Counted from the stretch's first letter, positions 17,754-26,624 are shown. The stretch: DNA of 64,000 bases from Martinezella lusitana (GCF_016901135.1 NZ_JAFEVL010000073.1:332305-396304), one strand, 5' to 3'. Made by a program: numbers and translations. The notes: generated by a model from the sequence alone, not told the origin.

Positions 17754-18764
17754 ATGATTCAGAAAAACTGGCAGGAACTGATCAAGCCCAACAAGGTCGA
17801 GTTCACCTCGAGCGGCCGCACCAAGGCAACGCTCGTGGCCGAACCGCTGGAGCGTGGCTTCGGTCTCACCCTCGGCAACGCGCTTCGTCGCGTTCTGCTG
17901 TCCTCTCTGCGTGGCGCCGCTGTGACGGCCGTGCAGATCGACGGCGTGCTGCATGAGTTCTCCTCTATCCCGGGCGTCCGGGAAGACGTGACGGACATCG
18001 TGCTGAACATCAAGGAAATCGCCATCAAGATGGATGGCGATGATGCCAAGCGCATGGTTGTCCGCAAGCAGGGCCCAGGCGTGGTAACGGCTGGCGACAT
18101 CCAGACGGTCGGCGATATCGAAATCCTCAACCCCGAGCATGTTATCTGCACGCTCGACGAGGGCGCCGAAATCCGCATGGAATTCACCGTCAACAACGGC
18201 AAGGGCTATGTCCCGGCCGAGCGCAATCGTGCGGAAGATGCCCCGATCGGTCTCATCCCGGTCGACAGCCTTTATTCGCCGGTCAAGAAGGTGTCCTACA
18301 AGGTTGAAAACACCCGTGAAGGACAGGTTCTCGACTACGACAAGCTGAGCATGTCGCTCGAAACCGATGGTTCGATCAGCGGTGAAGATGCTGTCGCTTT
18401 CGCGGCTCGCATCCTGCAGGATCAGCTTGGCGTGTTCGTCAACTTCGACGAGCCGCAGAAGGAAACCGAAGAGGAAGCAGTTACCGAACTCGCTTTCAAC
18501 CCGGCTCTCCTCAAGAAGGTGGACGAACTCGAACTGTCCGTTCGCTCGGCAAATTGCCTGAAGAACGACAACATCGTCTACATCGGCGACCTCATTCAGA
18601 AGACCGAAGCAGAAATGCTCCGCACGCCGAATTTTGGTCGCAAGTCGCTGAACGAAATCAAGGAAGTTCTCGCTTCCATGGGTCTACACCTCGGCATGGA
18701 AGTGCCGGCATGGCCGCCTGAGAACATCGAAGATCTCGCCAAGCGTTACGAAGACCAATACTAA
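17754..18764 (+). CDS. rpoA: RNA polymerase alpha subunit
   Basis: Alpha dimerises to start RNA polymerase assembly and contacts UP elements and activators. The ATG at 17754 gives MIQKNWQELIKPNKV and 336 residues. The N-terminal domain has EPLERGFGLTLGNALRRVLLSS cut by strand breaks; the C-terminal domain has ELELSVRSANCLKNDNI and GRKSLNEIKEVL. An in-frame ATG at 17616 lies within rpsK and is rejected. Confidence 0.98.
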   Translation: MIQKNWQELIKPNKVEFTSSGRTKATLVAEPLERGFGLTLGNALRRVLLSSLRGAAVTAVQIDGVLHEFSSIPGVREDVTDIVLNIKEIAIKMDGDDAKRMVVRKQGPGVVTAGDIQTVGDIEILNPEHVICTLDEGAEIRMEFTVNNGKGYVPAERNRAEDAPIGLIPVDSLYSPVKKVSYKVENTREGQVLDYDKLSMSLETDGSISGEDAVAFAARILQDQLGVFVNFDEPQKETEEEAVTELAFNPALLKKVDELELSVRSANCLKNDNIVYIGDLIQKTEAEMLRTPNFGRKSLNEIKEVLASMGLHLGMEVPAWPPENIEDLAKRYEDQY

Positions 18765-18813
18765 GGCCGCAAGCGCTCCGATGGAGCGCTTAAAGCTTGG
18801 CCTTAGAATTTTT
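18761..18813 (+). terminator. nested hairpin with T-tract between rpoA and rplQ
   Basis: An inner perfect stem AAGCGCTCC/GGAGCGCTT (18771-18779, 18783-18791) lies inside an outer stem CTAAGGCC/GGCCTTAG (18761-18768, 18799-18806). AATTTTTG follows. The outer arm includes the rpoA stop codon. Partial termination before rplQ is plausible. Confidence 0.6.
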
Positions 18814-18905
18814 GAATTGCGCATGTACCTTTCGCTCCATAGAGCGGGACATGCGCTCGTTTCAAACGGCAGGCGAGTGATGCCTGCAAGTGAAGGAGAA
18901 TAGCC

Positions 18906-19328
18906 ATGCGCCACGGTAAAGCCGGCCGCAAGCTGAATAGAACCGCTAGCCACCGTAAGGCGATGTTCGCCAACATGGCGGCTTCGCTCATCAACCATGA
19001 GCAGATCGTCACCACGCTCCCGAAGGCGAAGGAAATTCGTCCGATCGTCGAGAAGCTGGTTACCCTCGGCAAGCGCGGCGACCTGCACGCTCGTCGTCAG
19101 GCCATCTCGCAGATCCGCGACGCCGTTGTCGTCGCCAAGCTGTTCGATGCGATCGCAACGCGCTACGCCACCCGCAACGGCGGCTACCTGCGCATCATGA
19201 AGGCCGGCTTCCGCCAGGGCGACAATGCCGCTCTCGCAGTCGTCGAATTCGTCGATCGTGACACCTCTGCCAAGGGCGCAGCCGACAAGGCTCGCGTTGC
19301 TGCCGAGGAAGAAGCTGCAGCCGCTTAA
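18906..19328 (+). CDS. rplQ: 50S ribosomal protein L17
   Basis: L17 sits near the tunnel exit and closes the alpha operon. The 140 residues start MRHGKAGRKLNRTASHRKAM and show the TTLPKAKEIRPIVEKLV helix. The C-terminus is alanine/glutamate rich, as in relatives. A perfect terminator follows at 24 bp. Confidence 0.98.
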   Translation: MRHGKAGRKLNRTASHRKAMFANMAASLINHEQIVTTLPKAKEIRPIVEKLVTLGKRGDLHARRQAISQIRDAVVVAKLFDAIATRYATRNGGYLRIMKAGFRQGDNAALAVVEFVDRDTSAKGAADKARVAAEEEAAAA

Positions 19329-19351
19329 GGCAAGCTTCGAATAAAAGATCG

Positions 19352-19382
19352 AAGGCCGGATGATCGCTCATCCGGCCTTTTG
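19352..19382 (+). terminator. Rho-independent terminator after rplQ
   Basis: AAGGCCGGATGA (19352-19363) pairs perfectly with TCATCCGGCCTT (19368-19379) around a TCGC loop and runs into TTT. This is the end of the translation superoperon. Its left arm is repeated as a direct copy at 19951-19964. Confidence 0.85.
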
Positions 19383-19502
19383 GCGTTTGCGGTTTGCCAC
19401 GCGTTGACTTCAGTTCCCGGTGGTCACCACGGAATATCAACATGCCGTAGCCGAGTCGTCCCATGACTTGTGCCGGGTTACCTGCGGGGAGGGCCGTTGG
19501 AC

Positions 19503-19913
19503 ATGCAGCGACAATTTATGCGCAGAAGGGTATCGCTGCTTCTGGCGCTGTTGCTGACAATAGCCGGCGGCCTCGCGCTCCGGCGATTTGGGTATGCGGC
19601 CAATCTTCCCTTTGCCGTCGTCAAATATGGCGGTTCGATATTGTGGGGAGCGATGGTCTATTGGCTGCTGGCCACGATATTCGTCTCCAGCAGGCCTTTC
19701 AGGATTGCCACCGTCGCCCTGATCGTGGCGGTGGCTGTCGAGTTCTTCAGGCTTTGGCATACGCCCGCTCTGGACGCGTTTCGATTGACCACCGCGGGAG
19801 CCCTGTTGCTGGGAAGAGTGTTCTCGCGCTGGAATATCGCGGCCTATGCCTTGGGAATAGCGGCGGCCCTGGCGCTCGATCGCATCCAGTCGGCGTCGAA
19901 ACGCACGATCTGA
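19503..19913 (+). CDS. DUF2809 family integral membrane protein
   Basis: This is a small membrane protein of 136 residues with about four transmembrane segments. It matches the DUF2809 pattern: VVKYGGSILWGAMVYW, then VEFFRLWHTPALDAFRLT, then an LLLGRVFSRW segment. The start at 19503 is preceded by GGGAGGG at a normal distance; an earlier in-frame ATG at 19470 is less likely. The function of the family is not known to me. The gene stands alone between the rplQ terminator and the DinB gene, flanked by 14-bp direct repeats. Confidence 0.75.
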   Translation: MQRQFMRRRVSLLLALLLTIAGGLALRRFGYAANLPFAVVKYGGSILWGAMVYWLLATIFVSSRPFRIATVALIVAVAVEFFRLWHTPALDAFRLTTAGALLLGRVFSRWNIAAYALGIAAALALDRIQSASKRTI

Positions 19914-20015
19914 TATTTTTGGCAAAACCTGACGATCGAGCGCGGCATCGCGAAGGCCGGATGAGCGATCGTCCAGCCGTTTGCTGGCACGCGCGCTGAA
20001 GCCCGAGAGCTTCCG

Positions 20016-20534
20016 TTATTCGGCCGCCACGGCTTGTCGCCGCGAGGGTTCGCTGCGGTGAAGATAGACGGCGAATGTGTCCCAGGGCGGCGTGATGGAG
20101 AGCTGCGCCAGCAGCCGGCCAATCTCGCCCCTGTGATACCCTCCGTGAATGACGACCTGGGTGAGCATTTCCTGACGCGACATGCAGCCCCTATCTCCGT
20201 CGGTGAATACGAACGGCAGGGATTCGGCCAGCAGGTCGGGACTGACCGTTTCGAGATATCGGAGATACCATTGATCCGAGGCGACGACTGCGGTGCGAAG
20301 CTCCGCCAGCGACGGCGTGTCGGGCGTATTATCAGCCGTGAAGCCATGCTCTTGCCCGGTGAGATGAGCCGCAAATATCCGGCCGACGACATGGGAATGG
20401 TTCATCAACCGTATCGCCATGTGGCGCTCCTTGCCATGCCGTACGGGATCGAGATGACCGATACTGTCGAGCAGTTCCTCATTCGCCCAGGCCTGATAGC
20501 TGAAAAGAGTGCTTAGCAACGACAGTTCGCTCAT
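20016..20534 (-). CDS. DinB family protein
   Basis: The protein is a four-helix-bundle DinB/YfiT-like putative metal-dependent enzyme of 172 residues. It opens ELSLLSTLFSYQAWANEELL, and H48, H130 and H134 (MNHSHV, VIHGGYHRGEIG) form the expected three-His metal site. DinB-type enzymes often act as thiol-dependent transferases, but the substrate cannot be read here. The start at 20534 is chosen because longer frames run into the divergent TetR gene. The two start codons are 71 bp apart, so the TetR protein probably controls this gene. Confidence 0.85.
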   Translation of the reverse strand: MSELSLLSTLFSYQAWANEELLDSIGHLDPVRHGKERHMAIRLMNHSHVVGRIFAAHLTGQEHGFTADNTPDTPSLAELRTAVVASDQWYLRYLETVSPDLLAESLPFVFTDGDRGCMSRQEMLTQVVIHGGYHRGEIGRLLAQLSITPPWDTFAVYLHRSEPSRRQAVAAE

Positions 20535-20558
20535 GCTGAATCTACCTTTTGTTGTCCC

Positions 20559-20619
20559 GGAAAATGCGAGTAATGTGTGCACATTTTCCTGGAGCAGGGA
20601 GCACATGTCTACTCGCATT
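20559..20619. promoter_or_regulatory. inverted repeats in the dinB/tetR divergent promoter
   Basis: The 70-bp intergenic region contains GGAAAATG (20559-20566) and its inverse CATTTTCC (20582-20589) flanking a TGTGCACA palindrome (20576-20583). AATGCGAGTA (20563-20572) recurs inverted as TACTCGCATT (20610-20619) just inside the regulator gene. The arrangement is what one expects of an autoregulated TetR operator. Confidence 0.5.
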
Positions 20620-21228
20620 AAAAAGTCGGGATCGCCGATGCGGAAAGAGCCGAGCCAGGCGCGTTCCCGCGCGACGGTCGAGGCAATTATCGAAGCAGGT
20701 GCTCGCGTTTTGGGCGACCGCGGATGGGCAGGGTTCACGACCAATGCCGTCGCAGTGGTCGCCGGGATAAGCATCGGTTCGCTCTATCAGTATTTTCCCG
20801 ACAAGCTTTCCTTGGTCGAGGCCATTCGTCGCCACCACTTCGATGAAGTTCTGGATGTTATGCGGAGGGCGACGGCCGGTGAACTGCCGTTACCACAGAG
20901 TGCCGAAGCTCTCGTTCAAGGCATGATCGATGCTCATAACGTGAATCCCGAGCTTCACAGGGTGCTCTTGGATGAAGCGCCGGGGTATGATGGTTCGAGG
21001 TTGGCCCATGATGCCTTCCTGACGGAGTATCACGGTCATTACAGGGGTTTTGTCGCCACACATCGTAACGGCCACGGCGGTCCCGCCGACAATGTTCTGG
21101 CGCAGCTGCTGTCCGGTGCGGTCGAGGGCGTGATCCATAGTGCGGCCCGAAAGCGTGCGCTCGGGTCGCCGGAACTGAAGCAGGAGTTGATCAGGATGAT
21201 CTGTTCCTATCTGCGCAGCGCCGATTAG
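20605..21228 (+). CDS. TetR/AcrR family transcriptional regulator
   Basis: The 207-residue protein has an N-terminal TetR helix-turn-helix (SRATVEAIIEAGARVLGDRGWAGFTTNAVAVVAGISIGSLYQYF, split over residues about 20-65) and a variable ligand domain. The ATG at 20605 follows GGAGCAGGGAGC. It is divergent from a DinB gene and probably represses it and itself. The inducer is unknown. Confidence 0.88.
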   Translation: MSTRIKKSGSPMRKEPSQARSRATVEAIIEAGARVLGDRGWAGFTTNAVAVVAGISIGSLYQYFPDKLSLVEAIRRHHFDEVLDVMRRATAGELPLPQSAEALVQGMIDAHNVNPELHRVLLDEAPGYDGSRLAHDAFLTEYHGHYRGFVATHRNGHGGPADNVLAQLLSGAVEGVIHSAARKRALGSPELKQELIRMICSYLRSAD

Positions 21229-21314
21229 CCCCGGTTATAATCCGCGGCCCGTCGCTGCGTGCATAGCTGCGTTTCGCATTTCAGATGGCAATATGAGCCC
21301 ATATGCTTTGAATC

Positions 21315-21336
21315 CTAATTAGTTTAGTGCTAATAG
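21315..21336 (+). promoter_or_regulatory. candidate MarR operator
   Basis: CTAAT repeats at 21315-21319 and 21330-21334 surround TAGTTTAGTG, giving CTAATTAG and TTAGTGCTAA part-palindromes. The site ends 7 bp before the marR-type start codon and no clear Shine-Dalgarno is visible, so binding here could block translation initiation sequences or the promoter directly. Confidence 0.4.
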
Positions 21337-21342
21337 ATTGCT

Positions 21343-21819
21343 ATGAAATCGTTTAACGCCCTGCAACGCATCTTCACCGCCAATCTGCTGTCAACCGGTC
21401 GCCAATGGCGCCGCGTCGTCGATCTCGCGCTGAGCTCCTACGGCTTGTCGGAGGCCGCGGCAGCACCACTGCTGTGGATCGGCCGTCTCGGAGGAGGCGT
21501 CCGGCAGGTGGTTCTCGCCACCTATGTCGGCATCGAGGGTCCGTCCCTGGTCCGGCTGCTTGATCAGCTCGAAAGCATGGGCCTTGTCATCCGCAAGGAT
21601 GATCCGACGGATCGGCGCGCGAAAGGTCTGTGGCTGACGGCGGAAGGCGAGGTGCTCGCCTCCCACATGGAGGACGCACTCGACACGCTGCGTGGCAGGA
21701 TCCTCGCCAATGTCGACAAGGCCGATATCGAGGCCGCTATCCGCGTCCTGAAGGCCTTCGAGGAGTTTGAGACGCCGACGGTGGCCGGAGCCCAGCAGGA
21801 GCGAGAAAAGGTCTTATGA
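21343..21819 (+). CDS. MarR family transcriptional regulator
   Basis: This 158-residue winged-helix regulator has the MarR core: a dimerisation helix (NLLSTGRQWRRVVDLALSSYGLS), a recognition region around VGIEGPSLVRLLDQLESMGLV, and the wing DPTDRRAKGLWLTAEG. Its stop overlaps the ATG of the FUSC transporter by 4 nt, so it probably regulates the efflux operon downstream, in the way AaeR-like or SlyA-like proteins act with aromatic acid pumps. The inducer is not visible. Confidence 0.9.
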   Translation: MKSFNALQRIFTANLLSTGRQWRRVVDLALSSYGLSEAAAAPLLWIGRLGGGVRQVVLATYVGIEGPSLVRLLDQLESMGLVIRKDDPTDRRAKGLWLTAEGEVLASHMEDALDTLRGRILANVDKADIEAAIRVLKAFEEFETPTVAGAQQEREKVL

Positions 21820-23888
21820 ATATCCCATCCTGGCGCGACTGGCTGTTTTCGGTCAAGGCATTCGTGGCGGCTATCCTGGCGCTGTTCATCGCGCTGTCGC
21901 TGGATCTGCCACGCCCCTATTGGGCGATGGCCGCCGTCTACGTCGTTGCCAATCCTCTTGCCGGCGCAACGAGCTCGAAGGCGCTCTATCGCGCTCTCGG
22001 CACGCTTATCGGCGCCTGTGCCTCGGTGATCCTCGTTCCGCTCCTGGTCAATGCGCCGGAATTACTCTCCGTCGTCGTGGCGCTGTGGACTGGGACCCTG
22101 CTGTTCATCTCGATGCTCGACCGTACGTCGCGCAGTTATGTCTTCATGCTCGCCGCCTATTCGCTGCCATTGATCGCACTGCCAACAGTCGGCGCGCCCG
22201 AAACCGTATTCGATGTGGCGCTTGCCCGCTCCGAAGAAATTATCATCGGCATTGTTTGCGCAAGCGTCGTTAGCTCCATCATTTTCCCTAGCAGCGTCGG
22301 GACCGTGCTCGGCCAGCGCATCAGTTCCTGGCTCGACGACGCCGGCACCTGGGCCGATGAAATCCTGCGTGGCGAGGGCGCTTCGCCCGCGACGCCGCTG
22401 AAGCGGCAGAAACTTGCCGCCGACGTCTCCGGCCTCGATCTCGTCATCAGCCAGCTCAAGTACGATGCGGGCAGCCGCGATATTGTCAGGCATTCCCGTG
22501 AGTTGCGTGGCCGTCTGCTGATGTTGCTGCCACTCTTCTCGTCCCTGGCCGACCGCTTGCATGCACTGAAGGCCGGCGAAAAGCCGTTGCCCCAAGAGCT
22601 TATCTCGGTTCTGAACGAGGTTGCCGATTGGCTGGGGCAGGGCGGTCGCGGCAAGGCCGATAATACCGCCGATGCCCTGCCGAAAAAGATCGAGGAGCTG
22701 CAGCAGAATGACCTTGATCTCGGCTGGGACGACCTTGTCCGCTCGAGCGCTCTCGCTCGCCTGAAGGAAATCGTCGATCTCTGGCAGGATTGCCTGACGT
22801 TGCGCGACCAGATTGTCTCCGGACAGCAGGTTGGCACCTGGCGGCCCGCCTTTCGGCACCGCAACGTCGTCGGGCACATCAGGCACTATGACTATGCCCT
22901 GCTTGCCTTTTCAGCCTGTGCGGTCGTCGTCGGTATCGCCGTTGCCTGCTTCTTCTGGATCTATTCCGGATGGGAGGATGGCGCCGGTTTCGTCACCATG
23001 GCGGCCGTAGCATGTTCGTTTTTCGCCTCGCTCGATCGGCCCGCGCCCTTCATCACCTCGATGTTCATCTGGAGCGCGATGAGCCTGGTGATCGCCTGCC
23101 TCTATATTTTCGCCATATTGCCCTCCATCTCGGGCTTCGAGATGCTGGTATTGGTCTTCGCACCGCCCTTCCTGGTGATGGGTCTTTTGATCCCACGGCC
23201 GCAGACGAACCTGCTTGCCATGCTGCTCGCAGTGAACGGCGCGACCTTCATTGCGCTGCAGGATCGCTACACGGCCGATTTCGCCAGCTTCACGAACAGC
23301 GCGATCGCAGCCCTGGCAGGCATCGGCTTCGCACTCGTCTGGACTTTGGTCACCCGTCCTTTCGGCTCGGAACTCGCCGCATGGCGGCTGGTGCGGGCCG
23401 GCTGGGCCGACCTTGCCGAAACGGCCGCCGGCATCCGCCGTGCCGACCACGAGCGCCTGTCCGGCCGCATCCTCGATCGTCTCGGCCAGCTCGTGCCTCG
23501 CCTTGCCGGTATTGAGGACCGCGAGCTGAAGAAGGTCGATGGCTATGCCGATGTCCGGCTCGGCTTCAACGTGCTGATGCTGCAGAGGGAGCGTGGACAA
23601 TTGAACGCCGCAGCGGCTTCATCCGTCAGCGAAGTCCTGATCGGTGTATCCGATTTCTATCGCTCACGGCTGAGGGCCAAGCGAGCCATCGATCCCTCCG
23701 ACGAGCTGCGCGTATCGATCGATCGCGGCCTCGAAGCCGTAGCGCAGAACAAGCGCGAGCCCGGTCGAGCCAGTCTCGATGCCCTGGTGGGCCTTCGCCG
23801 CGCGCTCTTCCCCCATGCCGAGCCGCCGGCGAGCTGGCAACCGCCCGTATCGAACACGTCTCAATCTCTTCCCATTGCCGCCGAGTAA
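21816..23888 (+). CDS. FUSC family inner-membrane transporter (AaeB/YccS-like)
   Basis: The 690-residue protein has two membrane blocks of about five or six segments each (roughly residues 10-165 and 365-510) separated by a cytoplasmic region, the plan of FUSC-family efflux components such as AaeB. LPRPYWAMAAVYVVANPLAG near the start is typical. With the DUF1656 protein and HlyD protein next in the operon it forms an AaeXAB-like aromatic acid or drug efflux set. The substrate is inferred only from family. Confidence 0.88.
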   Translation: MNIPSWRDWLFSVKAFVAAILALFIALSLDLPRPYWAMAAVYVVANPLAGATSSKALYRALGTLIGACASVILVPLLVNAPELLSVVVALWTGTLLFISMLDRTSRSYVFMLAAYSLPLIALPTVGAPETVFDVALARSEEIIIGIVCASVVSSIIFPSSVGTVLGQRISSWLDDAGTWADEILRGEGASPATPLKRQKLAADVSGLDLVISQLKYDAGSRDIVRHSRELRGRLLMLLPLFSSLADRLHALKAGEKPLPQELISVLNEVADWLGQGGRGKADNTADALPKKIEELQQNDLDLGWDDLVRSSALARLKEIVDLWQDCLTLRDQIVSGQQVGTWRPAFRHRNVVGHIRHYDYALLAFSACAVVVGIAVACFFWIYSGWEDGAGFVTMAAVACSFFASLDRPAPFITSMFIWSAMSLVIACLYIFAILPSISGFEMLVLVFAPPFLVMGLLIPRPQTNLLAMLLAVNGATFIALQDRYTADFASFTNSAIAALAGIGFALVWTLVTRPFGSELAAWRLVRAGWADLAETAAGIRRADHERLSGRILDRLGQLVPRLAGIEDRELKKVDGYADVRLGFNVLMLQRERGQLNAAAASSVSEVLIGVSDFYRSRLRAKRAIDPSDELRVSIDRGLEAVAQNKREPGRASLDALVGLRRALFPHAEPPASWQPPVSNTSQSLPIAAE

Positions 23889-23892
23889 TATC

Positions 23893-24102
23893 ATGCCCGC
23901 AGAATTCGATCTTTATGGCGTCTACATTCCGCGCCTTCTCGTTCTCATGCTCGTGACGCTGTTTGTCGTCATCATCTTTCGACGCCTGCTCGCATGGGCC
24001 GGAGCCTATACTCTGGTCTGGCATCGCGGTCTCTTCGATCTCGCGCTCTACATCCTGCTGCTAGGCGCCGTTTCCTCAGTCTCCCGTTGGTACTTCACAT
24101 GA
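23893..24102 (+). CDS. DUF1656 small membrane protein (AaeX-like)
   Basis: This is a 69-residue protein with two transmembrane segments. EFDLYGVYIPRLLVLMLVTL and the C-terminal LYILLLGAVS segment match DUF1656/AaeX. The ATG at 23893 follows the transporter stop by 4 bp; longer in-frame starts lie within the transporter gene. It ends ATGA-overlapped with the HlyD gene. Confidence 0.88.
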   Translation: MPAEFDLYGVYIPRLLVLMLVTLFVVIIFRRLLAWAGAYTLVWHRGLFDLALYILLLGAVSSVSRWYFT

Positions 24103-24989
24103 ACGCGTTAAAACTCATTGGCCGCGTGGCCGTCACTCTCATCTTCGTTGTTGCTGCCGTCTATGTCGGCCGTCAGCTCTGGGGCCATTACATGGACGAG
24201 CCCTGGACGCGCGATGCGCGCCTGCGGGCCGATGTCGTCGGTATTGCGCCTGACGTCTCCGGCCTCGTCAGCGAGGTCATGGTCAAGGACAACCAGACCG
24301 TCAAGAAGGGCGATCTTCTCTTCCGCGTCGATCGTGATCGCTTCGCCATCGCCCTCGAACAGGCGGATGCTGCGCTCGCAAGCAGCAAGGCGGCTCTCGA
24401 TCAGGCCAGCCGCGAAAGTCAGCGACAGGAGCGCCTCGGCGACGCGGCCTCGCTGCAGCAGAAGGAGCAGGCGCAGACGACCGAACAGCAGGACGAGGCC
24501 GCTCTCCGTCAGGCAACGGCCAATCATGAACTCGCCCAGCTCAACCTCGATCGTTCCGAAGTCAGAGCCACCGTCAACGGCACGATCTCGAACCTCAGCC
24601 TGCGTCCAGGCGATTATGTGTCGGCCGGCACCGCCAAGGTGGCGCTGATCGATACCGATTCCCTGCGCGTCGAAGGCTATTTCGAGGAAACCAAGCTGCC
24701 GCGCATCCATGTCGGCGACGAGGTCTCCATCCATCTGATGGGTCAGGCGGAGAAGCTGACTGGCCATGTCGAAAGCATCGCCTACGGCATCGAGGACCGC
24801 GAACGCACGTCCGGCAGCCTGCTCGCCAACATCACCCCGACTTTCAGCTGGGTGCGCCTGGCGCAGCGCGTGCCGGTGCGCATCGCGCTCGACAAGGTGC
24901 CCGATGGCACGAAGCTGATTGCTGGCCTGACGGCGACCGTCGAGGTGCAGGAACAGGGCCAAGCCAAGATCGCCAGCGCTGCGGAATGA
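24099..24989 (+). CDS. HlyD family periplasmic adaptor (AaeA-like)
   Basis: The protein is a membrane-fusion protein of 296 residues. It has an N-terminal signal-anchor (residues 5-25), a biotinyl-lipoyl half-motif (VSGLVSEVMVKDNQTVKKGDLLFRVD split at the hairpin), a coiled-coil hairpin at about 80-150, and the returning lipoyl half (SEVRATVNGTISNLSLRPGDYV split). The ATG at 24099 overlaps the stop of the DUF1656 gene. It probably couples the FUSC pump to an outer-membrane channel encoded elsewhere. Confidence 0.9.
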   Translation: MNALKLIGRVAVTLIFVVAAVYVGRQLWGHYMDEPWTRDARLRADVVGIAPDVSGLVSEVMVKDNQTVKKGDLLFRVDRDRFAIALEQADAALASSKAALDQASRESQRQERLGDAASLQQKEQAQTTEQQDEAALRQATANHELAQLNLDRSEVRATVNGTISNLSLRPGDYVSAGTAKVALIDTDSLRVEGYFEETKLPRIHVGDEVSIHLMGQAEKLTGHVESIAYGIEDRERTSGSLLANITPTFSWVRLAQRVPVRIALDKVPDGTKLIAGLTATVEVQEQGQAKIASAAE

Positions 24990-25020
24990 CTATCGCTTGA
25001 AAAAGTCAGGGCGGCCGAGT

Positions 25021-25674
25021 TCAGGCCGCTCTGGAATTGGAAGCCGCAACCGGCCTGCGCGCGGCTCGGCGTCTCTCCATCATGATCGGCCTGTAGGATC
25101 TGTAGAGGATCATGGCGATCAGCAGGCCGATATAGATAAACTGCTCCAGCGACAGGATCTTGGTCGACAGCGCGAAGTGCAGCGCGCCGCAGGCGGCGAC
25201 GATATAGACCAGACGGTGCAGCCAGATCCATTTCTTGCCGAGACGTTTGATCGAGAAGTTGTTCGAGGTCACGGCTAGCGCCAGCAGCATGACGAGGCCT
25301 GCCATGCCGAACATGATGAAGGGCCGCTTCAGCACGTCGTCGATGACGGCTTGCACGTCCAATGCCTGATCCAGGACCATATAGACGGTCAGATGCATCA
25401 GCGCGTAATAGAAACAGAGCAGGCCGAGCGCGCGGCGATAGCGTAGATAGTTCCAGCCGAAGAGATCCCGAAGCGGCGTCACCGCAAGCGTCAAGAGCAG
25501 GAAGCGGATCGCCCACAGTCCCAGGAAAAGCTCGAAGGTCTTCACGGCGTCGGCGCCGAGCTGGTCCGTGGCGCCGAGATAGAATTCCCAGGCAGCCGGC
25601 AGCAGCCCGACGACGTAGAGCGCCCAGACCGAGGCGGATTGCCAGCGCTTGGGCAGGGTGAAGGAAAAAGCCAT
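25021..25674 (-). CDS. msrQ: MsrQ haem-binding membrane subunit
   Basis: MsrQ (YedZ) is a ferric-reductase-like b-haem membrane protein that passes quinone electrons to MsrP. The 217 residues have about six transmembrane segments, with histidines in GLLCFYYALMHLTVYMV and WLHRLVYIVAACGALHF at the expected haem positions. Its start overlaps the msrP stop (ATGA), so the two are translated together. Confidence 0.92.
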   Translation of the reverse strand: MAFSFTLPKRWQSASVWALYVVGLLPAAWEFYLGATDQLGADAVKTFELFLGLWAIRFLLLTLAVTPLRDLFGWNYLRYRRALGLLCFYYALMHLTVYMVLDQALDVQAVIDDVLKRPFIMFGMAGLVMLLALAVTSNNFSIKRLGKKWIWLHRLVYIVAACGALHFALSTKILSLEQFIYIGLLIAMILYRSYRPIMMERRRAARRPVAASNSRAA

Positions 25675-26624
25675 CAGAAATTCACCCGAAGGTCCATACC
25701 GGTATAAAGGCTCGCAACCTGATCGGCATAGCCGTTGAAGGGCAGGGTGGGGTGACGGTTGGAGCTGAAGAAGCCGCCTTCACCGATCCGCCGCTCCGTT
25801 GCCTGGCTCCAGCGCGGGTGATCGACGGCCGGATTGACGTTGGCGTAGAAGCCATATTCTTGGCTATTGGTCACCTGCCATGTGTTCAGCGGCTGCTTGT
25901 CGGTCAGCGTGATGCGCACGATCGACTTGATGCCCTTGAAGCCGTATTTCCACGGCACGACGAGGCGGATCGGCGCGCCGTTCTGGTTCGGCAGCGTCTC
26001 GCCGTAGAGCCCGACGGCAAGCAGCGTCAGCGGATTGCGCGCCTCGTCCAGGCGCAGGCCTTCGACGTAGGGCCAGTCAAGCGATTGGAAGACGCCCGAT
26101 TGCCCCGGCATCTCCTCCGGCCGGACCACTGTCTCGAAGGCGACAAATTTTGCGCTCCCCTGCGGCTCCACCTTGTCGAGCAGGGCGGAGAGCGGAAAAC
26201 CGTCCCAGGGGATGACCATCGACCATGCCTCGACGCAGCGCATGCGATAGACACGCTCTTCCGGCGGGAATTCCTTGATCAGAGCGTCGATGTCGAAGCT
26301 GCCGGGCTTGTTGACCATGCCATCGACCTTGACGGTCCATGGCCTCGGCTTGAACTTGCCGGAGAGGTTGGCCGGATCTGATTTGTCGAGGCCGAATTCG
26401 TAGAAATTGTTGTAGGTGGTGACATCCTTGATCGGTGTCAGCTTCTCGTCGACGGTGTAGTTGCTTTTCGTCACGGTCAGTGCGTCCGCCAGCGCAGCCC
26501 TGCCGCCGACGCCAGCCATGCCGATGCCGGCCGCGGCAGCCGTCAGGAAGTCGCGGCGCTTGAGGTAGACTGAGCGCGGCGTGATCTCGGAAGACGCAAT
26601 TTTCGGCGGACGGTAAGAAGGCAT
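25674..26624 (-). CDS. msrP: MsrP periplasmic methionine sulfoxide reductase
   Basis: MsrP (YedY) is a molybdopterin enzyme that repairs oxidised methionine in periplasmic proteins. The 316 residues start with a twin-arginine signal (KRRDFLTAA, residues 22-30). The molybdenum-ligand cysteine is C130 in YRMRCVEAWSMVIPW. The sulfite-oxidase-like fold motifs PIRLVVPWKYGFKGIKSIV (in part) are clear. It is the first gene of the msrPQ pair. Confidence 0.94.
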   Translation of the reverse strand: MPSYRPPKIASSEITPRSVYLKRRDFLTAAAAGIGMAGVGGRAALADALTVTKSNYTVDEKLTPIKDVTTYNNFYEFGLDKSDPANLSGKFKPRPWTVKVDGMVNKPGSFDIDALIKEFPPEERVYRMRCVEAWSMVIPWDGFPLSALLDKVEPQGSAKFVAFETVVRPEEMPGQSGVFQSLDWPYVEGLRLDEARNPLTLLAVGLYGETLPNQNGAPIRLVVPWKYGFKGIKSIVRITLTDKQPLNTWQVTNSQEYGFYANVNPAVDHPRWSQATERRIGEGGFFSSNRHPTLPFNGYADQVASLYTGMDLRVNF

